64,000 nucleotides of DNA from Datnioides undecimradiatus (lineage: Eukaryota; Chordata; Actinopteri; Lobotiformes; Datnioididae), in the NCBI GenBank assembly GCA_008933995.1, contig WARS01000015.1, forward strand, positions 11,483,861-11,547,860, read 5' to 3'. The notes under the pieces were generated by a model, which saw only the letters and a program-made list of their open reading frames with translations, ran no database searches and was not told the origin of the DNA. The position numbers and the translations under genes were made by a program. Within the stretch, counting starts at the first letter, position 1, and every line of letters starts with the position of its first letter. Shown here in pieces: positions 1 through 14,400 of this stretch.

Positions 1-2457
1 CTCCACCACAGTGTTTTTAATCCTAGTATCAGACTTCTGACACCAAGCTTAGACAGTGCTGAAATGGCTCGCCCTTTTTGTGCACCTCCAGCCAACTGTT
101 ACGTTAACTAAACCTACAATAAACCCAAACGATACATGAGATATGGTTGGATCTTCTGCTAATAGAGTGTGTCAACTTTACAGAAATGTTGCTAATGAGA
201 TCTGTAACTGCTACTTCCCAATAAATGGCAGCAAACTTTGGGCTTTGTATCTCATGCTCAGCTGTCAAAGGGTTGGTGACACAGGAAGCCTTCAAGATAA
301 AGCCTCTGTGGATCACCCTGAAACTGTATATGAGCACAATATGGTAAACACCACATATTCAAATACAAGTCCATAGGTTATGGCATTTTTTAGCAGCAAT
401 AACAAATACAAAAGTGTATCAAAAGAAGACACTCCATGTGCTGAAAAGCAAGTAACACAGAGGCGTGGATGTCTGCTGTTTTTTTTTACAACAACATCCA
501 ATAAAATAACCAATACTGGTGAGGACAAACCATTGAAATGTACTCAACATATGGACCACCTGCACTGAAATGACCAGGACAAAAAAAGAAAAAAAACAAA
601 CATTGAAAATACACAGGGCACAGTTTCCTGGTAAAGTACAGGGAATTTAACACACTGAAAGTATTATGGCCTTAAATTCACCTCCCATTAGCGATGACCA
701 CTGGATTTGACATGTGACGAGACAAGTGTGGCGCACAGAAAAAAGAAAACACAACATGAAACATAAGACAAAACAGTGATTCAAGTGCTGTGTGCTGTGT
801 TGTTTTTTTGCCTGAATGCCTACAGCTCCTTAGCAAACTGAATGACTGCACAGCGGCGAGTGGCGCAGAGGGCTCCCTTAAAACCCAACGATTCCACTTT
901 TTTCTTAATAGTCACGGCACTTGTCAGTGTCTTTGACAGATCAGCTGTAAATATATATAATAATAACAATAAGACAAAAAAAACCTGGTAGCCTTGTGTG
1001 AGGACTGGTTTTAGCAATCCAAATTGTGCTTTCTCTAATAAGTAACAGTGTAGACGTGCAGGAGCGGTCGACACTAGAGCAAAGGTAGTGTCTTTCAGCA
1101 AACCTCGGAGGACTGCTTGCTGGATTTGGTCAGAGGTATCTCAACTTTCCCCATTACATATGTACAATAAAGACAAAAGAGATTTCCAGCTTATCTGAAC
1201 GAACTTATCTGTATGAACATAAAGAACACACTGAACCATTGTAAGGCAGAAAGCAGGTTCAAGTCTCTCCCTTGTAAGTTCTGTGGGTGTTTTTTTTTAT
1301 TCCTTTATGTTTTGAATGAGTGATGAAGCCTTAGAAAAGCAGCAACTTTTATCAAGCTACTGCTGGCATTCCTACCAGTTTCACGGCTAACCTAGTCATC
1401 ATCTTTACCAGTGATGACTTGGAATTGTGGCTGAGCTCTCTGAATAAATCTGTTTTTAAAATAGTGTTCTGGGAAAAAAAGGGTAACGGTGAAAAATATC
1501 GGGGTGGGTAAGTATTCCTGGTGTCACTACACTACACTATGCCTGCGTCAAGAAAGATAGTTGCCCATTGTCCATCAAAACAGGACACTGAAGTGTAAGA
1601 TAAAGGTGCACACACATGTTCACTAACTGATACTGGAAGTGCAATATGTGTGTGGTTGTATGTGGGCGTGCACTAATTCATTTTAGGAAACAAAAAAGGC
1701 AAAAATACTATAAACAGTTTGGCTCAGTCTGTTTTTCTTCTTTTTTTTCTTGTTTTTTTAACAAAAAACGATATGCCAAGTTCGGTTTTGTTAGCAAACC
1801 CATTTAATCCTCTTAACCCAGGTGCTCGGGGAGTTTTGTCCTAGGGATCAGTTTATATGGGAGGGGGGACTTTTGAAATCTATTGGCTTAAAGTTTTCTC
1901 CTTGCACACACAACACTGATGAAGAGGAAAGAGTGAGAATAGGATTGCGACAACACCCGCTGTTGTTCAGGTGAACACTAAACACTCTCTCTGAGCCATG
2001 TTGGTCACCAGAATCTGCTCCATGCGTCCGTGTGCAACAGCAAAAACTACACTACCGTGTTCCCTCAGAAGAATTATGGAAAAAGGCTTGTCCTGGCCGA
2101 GCCCATCCAGAGTCCCTTCATGTTTAAAGGCCAACCAGGACGGAAATAAGGAATAGAGTGGGAGTTTGTGTTGCAGTACGGCAGGCAGTGAGGGCCATGC
2201 TCAGCAGGTGGCGCAGAGGAGGACAGACAGTCATAAGAAGGCTCAGTGAGAGGAGCAATGTCTCTGTTGACTAAACATATACTGGGGCTTGTGTCCCTCC
2301 CCATTCCCTATCCTCCCAACCACCCACCCTGCCCCTCCCAAAATAAGTGAAAATGAGCCCACTGTGTGTATAAATCCCCACCCGTGGTAATGTAACACCC
2401 ATGTGCTGCTCCCTCAGCCCCCTTCCTGAGCTCCACACTTGGAGAGGGGATCCTCGA
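1..2457. other. 3' flank of scarb2, no gene recognised
   Basis: This stretch lies immediately downstream of the scarb2 stop codon (scarb2 is read on the minus strand). No open frame in it resembles a known protein. At least its right-hand part is probably scarb2 3' untranslated sequence, which is long in this family. I could not fix a polyadenylation site: several T-rich tracts that could supply a minus-strand AATAAA exist (for example near 1295-1303), but none is clearly the functional one. Confidence 0.35.
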
Positions 2458-5400
2458 TCAACACTTCTGGGCCTCCACTGGAGACATGGCAATGTAGGAA
2501 CCGTTCCTCATTGGCTGGTTGGCTGGCGTTTCTGACGGCTCGTCAGGTTTGTCGCTGACCTGAGTATAGGCCGTGTCGTCTTTCACCGTCTGAACGGGAA
2601 GAGTCGGGAGGACAGCAAATATTAGTACAAACCACTGAAGTGGCAAGACGTCCAAATATGTTTTGATACTCAGCACTGACATTTAAATGGGAATAAATGT
2701 TTTGACCAAAATGTCCATCAAACATCAATCTAAATATGCACCAGTTAAAACAACCACCACAGAAAACATTAACTTAAAATAAAGAAACTTATTGCACTGT
2801 AAGGTGAGAACTAAAGAAGGAATATCATGTCCCATAAAGATAATTAAAAATGATAAAAATCAGAGATGATGGATAACAAATTAAAAAAGGAGAATAGCAA
2901 ACAAGGCAAAAATTAAGACTTACAGTAAAAGAATGAAAAGCTTCAGTAAAATCAATACGTTTTACTTCATTCTAAAACAGAAAAGGAAAAAAAGGGGGGG
3001 TTACAGAAAATTAAAATTAGAACATGGTTAATACAAAACTTTTCATATTGCAATTAAGCTTTAAAACATTCTCTCAACCCTAAGATAACGGTCTAACCCT
3101 TGATACCTCACATTTATGTTAAAGGAATAGTTTGACATTATGGGAACTATGTCGACTCAATCTTAGCCAAACATTAAATGAGAGGATTGATACCACTCTG
3201 ATGTCTGTGAGATAAAATTAAGCTATGGTCCGTTAGCTTAGCTTAGCAGCTAGCCTGGCTCGGCCCGAAGTCCAAATAGCAGCACCTCTAAAGATAACTC
3301 ATTTAATATGATTGATACTTAAGTTTTGTTTTAACTCTTTTGCTGATATATGAATTTTGTAATGGTCTGATGATCAGCCACGCAAGCTGCTTCCTCCATT
3401 TCTGGTCTTTGTGCTGAGCTAAGCCAAGTCCCTCCTGGCTGTGAGCAGCAGCAATACTCTCAACATAGAATGAACATGAAATCTTCCCACAAACTATCAA
3501 ACTGTTCCTTTCACATGTTGCAGGCCACTCTCCTGGCAGTGAAATAACTGAGCTACAATTATCTGTAATCTGAGGCCACAGTTCAGACAAACAATCCTGC
3601 ACTTCCAGAGATAAGGGGTGACCATGCACTGAACATCGTTTCCAGGACTATTGTAGTTCAATGCACTTTGCAACTCAATAGTGCTAAGCCAGTTCATAGC
3701 TACGCTGAGCAGAAGGGAAACTAGGATGCTGGCTTCCTAAATAGGAGTATTCTTAGAGTCAAAGATGCACTGACTGTTAGAAAACCTTCAGCAAGAAAAA
3801 AAATTAAATTCCATCACACCATTCAGAATTGTAGAAAACTGCATGCCGGAGTCATGCAACGTGTTAGTTAACATGCATGGAGCTTGGGGTTAAACCTGCA
3901 GCAGCTCAAGAAACTGTTAACCATGCAAAAACCCAGTCAAACTCTCAAAAAATGCATTTCCTGTGTCATATTTCTGCTGTCTATCTACTTATTAGCAGTC
4001 TAGATCTCATTTACTCTGTCAGCTACATGTCAGTGGGTAGCACACACTTTTTCAAACCACGGTAACTGTGTGGATTAATACTACACTTAAGTCAGTAACT
4101 GCAGGGATGCATTCCTACCTTCTTCTGGCGGTTTCGGCAGAACAAGACGACAAGCACCAGCAGCAGAATGATGCCCATGCCCACGATGAGCAAAGGGAAG
4201 TTTGACACAAGAGTCACGATGAGGAGCAGTGTCCTCATCTGGGATGCCGATTCATCGTCAATAGTCGCCGTCTGCAGTCAAGAGAGATGATTACTGATTT
4301 TGTGGTTCACTTGTGAGAACAGCTTAGTCTCAGAAATGCACTGAATGAAATCACTCACCTCATTGACAAACATGATGGGGAAAATGGTCTCGTTGATAAA
4401 TTTGGTTTTGCTGCAGGAGTGAGAGAGAGGTGGTGAGGTCAGGGAGAACATCTGGCTCAACATGTGGCCGAAAAGAGGGACAGAGTGTGACACCAGCGAA
4501 GTAGGTCAAAGTTCAACAAAGTTCAACTTACGGGAAGCCTTGGACTCGCTTCAGGATGATATTGAGCTGAGCTCTCTTGCAAGCACGAATGGGAACACCT
4601 GTGGTCTGAAAGTAAAATGAAAAGTTTCAGTAAATAAAGCTCTGAACATCATCAGATGTAAACCTAAATCTACATAATATACTCTTGCAACAAAGTATTA
4701 AATCAACTCAATTTCTAGTAGAGTGACTGAAATAATAGCTGAGCTGCTTCTTTAAATGAAGTCAAGTGACCTAAATAGTACAGAAGGACAAAGCAAACAG
4801 AAACAAGAAGAGCCTTTACTAAGAATACAAATAACTAATTCTCGCTCAGATAAAGAGAATCATAAACCAACAGATCAAGGTCCAGCACCGATTCCTCCAC
4901 ATGACTTTAATCTGTAGGGATCATAAAATATTTGCCATACCGGTTGCAGGTCAAGGTACGTCTCATGCTCCTCCTTGTTGGGATTGAGCCCATCCACAGC
5001 GTTGATGTATTTCGGGTCTGCTTGATAAAAGTGTGGGAAAGACACCACAATGGGGGCACCTGGAAGGAAAAAAGAAGGACAAACAGATGAATCAGTCACT
5101 GTCCACATCCTTATGTGACTCAGTCTAAACAACAAGGGCCGAATCAAGATGAAAGAAGAAACGTGAGATAAGATAAATGAACGATGTGGTATTTTTTAGA
5201 GATAAGTATATAGACAGGTATATCTGAGGGTGACAGCATGAGGAATGTGCTTCAAGTTGTACTGTCATGCAGTACTTGACACCCCTTCCTTTGAATACCT
5301 CTTTGAAGGTGTCATAATTAAATTCTAAGTAAACTTAAAAGCTATGCTGAGGTAATATTTACATGCCTTCTATTTAAATTCACGCTGCAAAGTCAAAGAA

Positions 5401-8400
5401 GGAACATTTAATAAAGGTCCAGTTTGCATAACAGAAATGTCTTGTTATTATGGATGACACAGGGTGCTCCGTCAGGGCCACCACACATTTTATATGAATC
5501 TCATCAAAACCTTATTAAAAAGACAACTTAAACCCAGAAAAAGAAAACAAATCAGGGTTTGTTAACAGATTATTAGCAAATGGCAACTCCACAGGTCACC
5601 ATAGACTCGAGCTAAGACCCACGACACCAACGACATCAAGACATTGCAAACACCACATTAACATTACTTTTTGGCAATATCTCAATATCAGAACAGCAAC
5701 CTGTGGTTATATTCTTGATTTAATTGTTTAATGTATTAAATACCAGAAGAATAGTGAAAAATGTTGCCCACCATATCCTTTTATTGAACCTACAGTAATA
5801 AAAAAGTTTGAGTCAGTTACAGAAAGGCCTCTAATTCTCTTTTTAGAGATAAAGCTCAAAGACAGTTGAAGTTTTTGCTTAATACATTGCTCAAACCATT
5901 AATTGATCAATCAACTCACTGTTGTAACTCTGCCTGACTTGATTTCAGGGAATACTGGATCATTTTTAGTTATTTTTATTGTAAGTGGAGCACTTTAACA
6001 ATGTGAGACTAATATGTTTGGTTTTGCTCAGTTTATGTAAAGCATTCATTGCCTGAATACATGATTTGTGAAACGTACCTAAACTTCCTTTAAATGAGTG
6101 TAAAACTCATCTATTCTTTATTTAATCATCATTTTGTGGCCCAAAACAAGTCAGTATCTAAAACATATTGAATTTAAAAGCAATCCACCTGACTGCTGAT
6201 GCTAAAAATGACACGACTGACAGGAAACTGGGGCTTTCAACAGCATTGTATTTTTCCTTCTGCACCGAACGGGTACTGTAGATGTTCACAGACAAAATTT
6301 CAGCCGTTCAGACAACATTAAATGAATTTTGTGGTTTAAGCTCTTTTTTTTCTTAAACCACAAAGGCCATATCAGAATGACACCACCTGGCACATGACAA
6401 CAGAGCTAAGTTTTGATTGGCTCCCCATCTAGCATCACATGAATGCGTCCAATCAGGTGTGTATGAGTCAGAGGAGCCGGTGTACACAGCCAATCAGGTC
6501 TCAACATAGTCAAATTAAATCAGCACTACTTGTAAATGAAGATAGTAAACACATATTGTGGTTTGATGCAGTTTTACAAACCCTTCATATTTATATTGTA
6601 TATCGTAGCTGTTGAAGCAAAGTAACAAAAAATATATGACATAAAGATTATAAATAAACTGTGTGCCAGTTATATAAAGAACAGAGTCCTGGGGTTACAG
6701 TAGCATATCTGTCAGCAATATACTGTCTTCATGTGTCAATCCAAGTGAAGATTGCCTTATCAGAGCAATCACACTCCACTCAATGACCACCATAAAATAC
6801 CAACAGCCTCCATACACAGTCAGCACAGTTAATCATTGAACCGTGTATTGAGTAAAATCTGGCATGTTGGGGGTTGTCACCAGGCAGGGGATGGGGCTGC
6901 TAACTGAAAGGACAGTTTTGGGCTGGGGTAGAAATGGGGAAATAGGGGGGAGGAACAGCGTCACGGGGCACATCAAAAGGGAAGTGGGTCAGCCTCTATG
7001 GCAACTGTGGGGGAAATGGGGCAGTCCGTTACCTTCTCGACAAACGCTGACTTTAAGCACCCCGGTGCCGAGACAGTCTCCAGCTGGCACGCAGAAGCCC
7101 TCGTTAGTGGGGTTGTCTTTGGGGCTCATGAGCACATCACTGGGGGGTGCAAAACGGTACGCCTGGATGCCTTTCACTTCCACATCTTCTACGTAGGCTA
7201 GATGAATAGACCTGAGGAAAGAAAACAAGCTCAGCACCCAGTTTGGGGTATCACAAAGATACTGTCAAGAAGGTGCCTAACAGTCGTGAAGAAGAAGGAA
7301 ATTGTAGGTTGGCAGGACTATAAAAGTAAATACTGTTAAATTACAATCACTTCCTGTATAATCATTACTTAAAGCCTCTCCGGTATGTCCAGGTCACGCT
7401 CTTCAACATTCTCACGCATGTTTTGAATATATCGCCAGCCTTATCAGAGGTTGTAATAGCAACACACTCGGGTCCTTATCACTGCATTTCTACGCATATT
7501 GTAAATAACTCAGCAGCAATTTCCCAACTACAAACGTCACTGTAGGAGCTGGTCCTCGGCCCTGTCAGGATGCTTTGACTGTAAACAAATTCATGGCCAC
7601 ACATACACACACGCACAACATGTGCATACCTGCAGAGATCAGCCGCAAAGATGTAGAGCAACTCGTTCCTGTTTATCAGAGGGTGGAAGACTGCACCGTC
7701 CGTACCGTTGATCATGTTGCTCTGATTGGAAGACCACCACGACATTTCCCTTTTAACGAAGAATTAAAAAAAAGATGGTATTAGTGTCTTTGTTGTCTTT
7801 TTATTTTCATTTTAAACCTCTACTCCAAATTGCACATTGTAATGGCTACTTACTTATTAATTAACTTAACAGTTTGAAAAGAGTAAATATATTCAGTATT
7901 TTGCTGAGCAGAACTTTGTTTCATAACCACATTAATCATCTAATGACCCATCATACTGATTTTTAGACCCTATGAAGGAGCCTTGCCCATAGGTTGAGAT
8001 GCACTTGACTACAGTAATTATATATAAAGTATTTTAAAACTGGCTCCCCCTCAATCCAGCTATTAGAGTGAAATGTTACTTTTGCATTGATGATCATTTT
8101 GATTTGGTGACATTCTTTAGGCACATTTTGCTGCTAGTACCTATGTTGACTCAAAGTAATTAAATACAGTGCATATCTTTTGACATTTTTGCATTTCTCC
8201 TTTTGGCAATGTAAAGTAAAACTGAAAACTTCTTCCTATACTGAAAATCCACCTACACATGCTGATGACATTCAAGGTACAATGTCACTCTGGGTGTCCA
8301 AACATTCATTTTGCAATCGAGTTCTCTAAAGACCTCTAAAAAGCATGGAGCAAAGGCTTTCTCCTCTGGACTTTCCAATACAGGTTGTGTAACAAGGTAA

Positions 8401-11400
8401 GGCAAGGCATGGATACGGAAATCACGTGCCAAGAAGTGTTTCCTATCACTGAGGAAAACAGAAAAAAGGGAAACGCTTTTGTTTTTAATCACAGACACAG
8501 CCTGAGTCTTTACCTCAGGCCGTTCCATGTGTCGATCTTGCCATAGTCCAAGTAGTTCTCCTCGCCGGTGTGGAACACAAACTCGCCTTCATGGGTGCCA
8601 TTTTTCTGTGGAGAGCAAGAGGAGAACCAAGTTTGAGACAGAGCTGCTGTGACTAAATACAATTCAGAGTCAGGGACAGTGTTTATGTCTTCGCTAAAAA
8701 ACCATGGGAAACGTGAAAGAAATGCTGCTTTGTATTGGTCATTAGCATGGCCCTTGGTGTTTCTCAACAGACTCCCACACTGTAAGGCATGTTTAATCGA
8801 TGGAAGAACAGAGAAAATTACTTTGGTTTTATTAACAGTTTTGACTGCCAGCGAAGACTACACTGATATTTTCTGTTTTTAATTAGTAAAGTGCAACTAA
8901 TAGTTATTTCTGTTGCCAATCAACTTTACAATAATTGATTAATCATTTTGTCTGCAGAATCAAAAAACATATTTTCTACTATATTTTCTATCATCTTATA
9001 TTGCCAAGTTGCTTGTTTTGTTTTGACCAACAGACCATCAGTTTATTCAGTTGACTGTCACATTTGACAGCCTGAAGGCAGTGGGTTTTTGACGTAATTG
9101 CTTGAAACAATTACCAAAGAGTTCACTTGATGTTTCTCAGCTGATCCAGCAATTGACTCATAGCTCTATTTAATTTACCCAAAAGGCTGCGTTTAGGATC
9201 ACAATGCTGGCGTCGTCACCGCCTCTTACAAGTTGCAGACACTGCTCTGTAAACAGGAAGTACAAGCATCTTCCATCAGCATACTGCCAATCTCACTTCT
9301 CATACGCAACGTTACCACAGACTCTTCCACTTGTCTGTTGTTTCAGTAACCCCTAACGACCAACACATAGGAGCTTTCTTAAGGTTTTTGCGCCAAAATA
9401 ACCTTGAGCTTTCCTCTAAAAACAGGCTCAGGAAGACGACCAGGACTTACCTTCCACATCAGCCCAAAATATTCGTCCACTTCAGGCTTCATGGAGTGGA
9501 TCTTTGAGAGAAGAGGGTCTTTGAAGCCCCACAGAACTTCATGGACAGTGCGGGTCATGAACAGCTCAATGCCCAGACTGTTCATGTACACGGAAACCAA
9601 AGTTCGCAGAAAAAACGAGTATGAGTTGAGCTCATTCATCACCGCCTGAGGACCACAGACAATAAGAGTCAAAAAACAGGTGAGAGAGAGAGAGAGACTG
9701 GTTCCCATCACATACACACACAATTCAGTTTCTTTTTGCAATACATGATGTATTTTTTTCATCTAAGTGTCATTAAGACTTGTTAGTCTTGGCCTCAAAT
9801 GACTGAAGTTTGTATGTTCAAGATATCAGGCTGTCACAACAGAACTAAAGAGGACAAAGGCCTGGATCTTGTTGGAGGAACAATAGTGTGTGAGAAAACA
9901 AGAATATACATGCCAGTCAAATGACCTCAGCTCCATAAAGTGGCTGTTGTGAGTCATAATAACACACATTTATCCTGATCTGGCACCATGTCTTACCACA
10001 TATGGGATGTTGACAGTCCTGATGATGTCGACCTCAGGGTCACCGGCTGACTTCTCAGGCACAAACACAAATGTTTTTGGGTTCAGGGCATAAATCTTGG
10101 TGCCGTTCTCCAGGAAAGTAACGTTTTCCCGTGGCCTGTACTCCCTGTTGTGTGGAAAGGACACTGGTGTCAGTTAGTCCAGATGTCTTTTGTTTTGATT
10201 TCACACTGCAGTGACAAAATGATCCCAGATGTGCCAGATGCAAGATGTGCTTCCTGAAGCCGGACTTTAATGAACATGACTAAACTGATAACCACAAGAG
10301 ACGTGCACATTTAAAGCAGCTCTTCAGGCCCTCGTGTCAAATATACCTGTAAGTATAGGGTCCAATCTGTTTAACAGCTGCCTTCCCGCCAGCCAAGAAC
10401 ACCTCTGGATTGGTCACATTGAAGAAGTAATACTCCATATAAACAGGTGGAGGTGGATTCTTCCACGACTCAAACACTTGGCTCTTCTCTGTCAGAGTTA
10501 TTTCCTATTGACAAAAGAGGAAAATAAAAATTCAGTTAGAGATATTCTGGCAAAAAGCAATTGATTTCATACTCTCAATGTGAGTTGTTCCGCCCAAAGC
10601 TCTTTGCTGCTCTGAATGAGCGCCATCTGAGAGCACACATGGCACTTTTCTGCAAGGAGCTGATGCCAGGCCAAGACCCAGAAACCCAGAGGGAAGCAGG
10701 GAAAAGTCCTTTAGAGTTGAAGAGAAAAAAAACACGAGGACAGGCAGAAAATCTTCAGCACCCAGTCTCTGACCTCAGCAAGCCTAGGCACGAATCTGAC
10801 TGCTACTAGTCAGCCCACACAATCTGGCAACGAGTTGCAATAATGAGACAATGTAGCATCTCTGTAGTATTTGCAACCGAACTGCAAGCAGGATGTCAGA
10901 TGAGTTTTTAATATTCAAACCATGCAAAGCAAATACAAAGAGTAGGAGATGTTTGTGGTTTCACAGACTATTTGACTGTGATCATGGGGAGGGGAAAAAA
11001 ACAAGCCTGAAAAATGGAAGTCAATAGCGAGTGTGTGACATAAGCCTGGTTGCCACATGTCTGAACATGAGCACCCTTTAACTCGACCATTGCTCTGTAG
11101 GAGAACACACAGACTGAAGATGACTGTGACCCGGTGAGCTTTTTACTTTCTTGTAGTATATTTTTAAAGTTGGAACAGGTGAAATGATCCACTTCCTCTG
11201 GTGTCTTTTTCATGTTGGCTTCCTTTCAACTGTTGGTCCCCTGAGAACAGCGAGGTGCGCTTGAGAGAGGATTGACGTCGTCTTCTGCAGTCGCAGGCAC
11301 TTGCCGTTGAGAAAATATAGCTTAGGGTGTGGCTGGCACTTCCTGTTTGGGTTTCAAATGTTTACTGTATAGAATTGTTCTCCCCAGGTTTTCGTGCATC

Positions 11401-14400
11401 ATATCCCCTTTGATACTTAAACCAAAATACTTGCTTTGATATGCACTGCAGCTAAGGAGAGAAGGCCAAGACGGCCTATATGGGTGTGTGTCTATGAATT
11501 AAACCTTTACTTCTTTACCATCGCTAACAATTAAACTGCTGATTATTTTCCAACTAGTCTCCTCATTGTTCAGTCTGTAAAATGTCTAAAAATACTAGAA
11601 AAATATTCTGTGATAGCAAAGGTGAACATCTTTATGTTGGAGAAGATTATGAGAATACTTATTTTCTTCTTCCCATTCAAAGAATTATAATATGCGACTT
11701 TTACTATTCCTAATAACCAAGAATTAATGATTAAACTCAACTTTCAATCCAGGAAACACAAATCGCAGTTGCCTTAAAAAGGACAGATAATAAGGTGAGG
11801 TAACAGCTGCAAAGTACTCCCAGTAGTGTCACCAGAATCAGAGACTTAAAAAGGGAACTTGAAGTATTTAAGTATGTGAATTCTCATGAGTCTTGATCAT
11901 TATGCTTCTTGATTAACAGCTGAAGTGAAACCAGGTAATGCAATAGAGGCTCTGGACCATCATGAGCAGTTGGGGCACTGTAGGACTTGGAAAAAAACAG
12001 CAGACCAAACCAGCAGAAATGACCCAATTTGTTCCCCTTTAAAAGCAAAATGTCACTTTTGAAACAGGCATCTGTCTCGTCTGGCCTTTCCCCTTTTGAC
12101 AGTCCAGCAAGAGACTGTGGCCTGAATCCCCGTGTTTGCCAACCTTGAACAAAGGTCTTTCGAAAGGCCTTCATCAAAGTTATATGTACTTCATTTATCT
12201 CCCAGAAAAGCCTTGATCTATCATCAAAAAAGCAAAACGTGAGGGACACAGTGGCAAGGTTTGTCAGTGTTATGAAAATACATGCTGAGTGAGTCTAAAG
12301 GACTCAAACTAAACACTGATGGCCATGTGAACAGGGTGGTATTCAAACAACTTCAGGCGAAGCTTAGGTGTGGCGTGACAAGATCCTGCTTTAAACTGAG
12401 TGCAGAACAGTTTAAAAAAGTCAAAAAACACATGATAGAAACCAGAAAAGTGCCTCCTGTTATGAACAGTCTGCATTTGTGCTGTGCATCAATAAGCTAT
12501 AACGTGATCTTGTTCTCGAGCACTTCAGGCTCAGTCAGTCATACTACCTTGCAAAAGTGTTCTCTTGCAAACAGGCCTGACAGGAGCAGCACAAGTGGGT
12601 GTTTTTCTTTTCAGCTCCCTTGCCTCAGCAGACTGACTTGGGATAGGCCAAGACTGGAACAACAAGGCACTACAAGGTTGCTCCCAAACAAAATGCATGC
12701 CCTGCAGGCCAAAAAGTCTGTCAAATTCCTCGCATGGCTCACGTGCTCGCCTCCCTCCACACCCATCTCACCAGACATACAGAGTCTGTGTCCTGGAGGC
12801 AGCTTTTGACTTGTCCCAAACAACTAGGCGACATCATTATTACAGAGAGCCGCATTCAAACATCAGATTAGGTAGATTTTTGGAGTCAGTTCAGCGTGTC
12901 TGGGGCTGCCTAATTCAACGGGAAGACTGCAGCAAAAGAGGATTAGCTATGCTGTCATTTCATGTAATCACTGGCCACATCAGATTTATGTCCCCCTGTA
13001 GATGGACTTTGACTAACTCTTTTAATTTGGATCCCCTGGGATGCTGCCGTGATTCAGAATGAGAGATGAGAGAGAAATGTGACCTGGACCTAAATTTCAC
13101 AACAGGAGGGGGAAACTGTGTCGGTGAGTAAGCTGTTTGAGGGTCCCCTACTTGGACAAATTGCGTGTAGAGCTTTTCTGCTGAGCTGTTCCTGGCTTTT
13201 TCTTCTTCTTCTTTAGTAAAGGGGCCAACTTTGCGAAGAAGCAGAGGGATTTCAAAGTACAGATTAGGAGTTGCACAGAGCATCCAACGCAGTGATTCAT
13301 GGCAGTGGGAGGAATGTGAGGTATTTTAAAGCGTCTGCAGGGTGGGATAGGATGTCAGCTGCAGACCCCCTACCAGCCTGCCACCAGATCAGCCCTCTGT
13401 GCCCAAAAATACAGAAACAAACTGAATTTTGTAATTTCATAACTGAGCCAACACACAGGACCCACCAGTCCTTAGAAAATAGACGCATCGCTGCACAAGG
13501 TCAGACTACATTTTATAAGCTGGGATCATTTCCGTATATTTCATCCCTACTTGGATACTTAGTACTCAGGTGCCAAGTGCGAATGTGATGATAAATCATT
13601 ACAAAAAGTCTACTTCCTTGCTTAAACAGAGCTTGAGTGTTGATCAACAGAATTCACCTAGAGACAGGGAAAGGAGCTGATCAAGCCTTGATTGCGATGC
13701 AGTGAAGACTCATAACAGACCAGTTTTGCAGTTTTGTAAAAATCAAGGAGGCTCCAAGGGGCTTCCTGCAGACTGCACCCAGAAGCATTAGCAGGATCTA
13801 CACCTTAGTTTCACAGACATTTAGATCTTGAAACACCCTTTAAATCACCACTTTGCTGGGTTTTAAGACATACGTATGCATCGCATAAATGAATACAGAT
13901 TTCTCTGTTTTGTACGAGTTAGATGCTTGATTTTTAGAGAGATGCGTGGCTGCCACGGATCCTCCTCTTGTAAAACTTGCTCCATATCCACCACTGCAAG
14001 TCAGGGACTCCCTGACTCTCTTGTCCACTCACCCAGGTCCCTTCCCCCATTCCTCCAGACCTGGACACCTCCCCCCTTACCCACTGTGTCCCTGCTGGCT
14101 AAGATTTCTACTATTACTACCGGCAAACCGCCTCAGAGGAGACAACCATAACGAAGTCAGTACATCAAGCCTGCAAAAACAGAAATGTGTCACCGGGTCA
14201 TGCGCGCAGACCGGTGCAGGTTATCAAAAATCCTTCAGCAGCGGCCGGGAGAAATAACATACCACGCATTTCCCTCATTTCCATCCCCTCGGTCCATTTC
14301 ATCCAGTAAAAGTCTAATTGAATCATGTGACGGGTTTTCAAATCGTAGACTACAAACGTCGCAGATGCATAAAGGAATGTTAAACGGTATGTCAAAGGAG

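Noticed and set aside
12282-12809. 175-codon plus-strand frame inside scarb2 intron 1
   Set aside because: No family resemblance and no supporting splice or promoter context; length is within chance for 64 kb.
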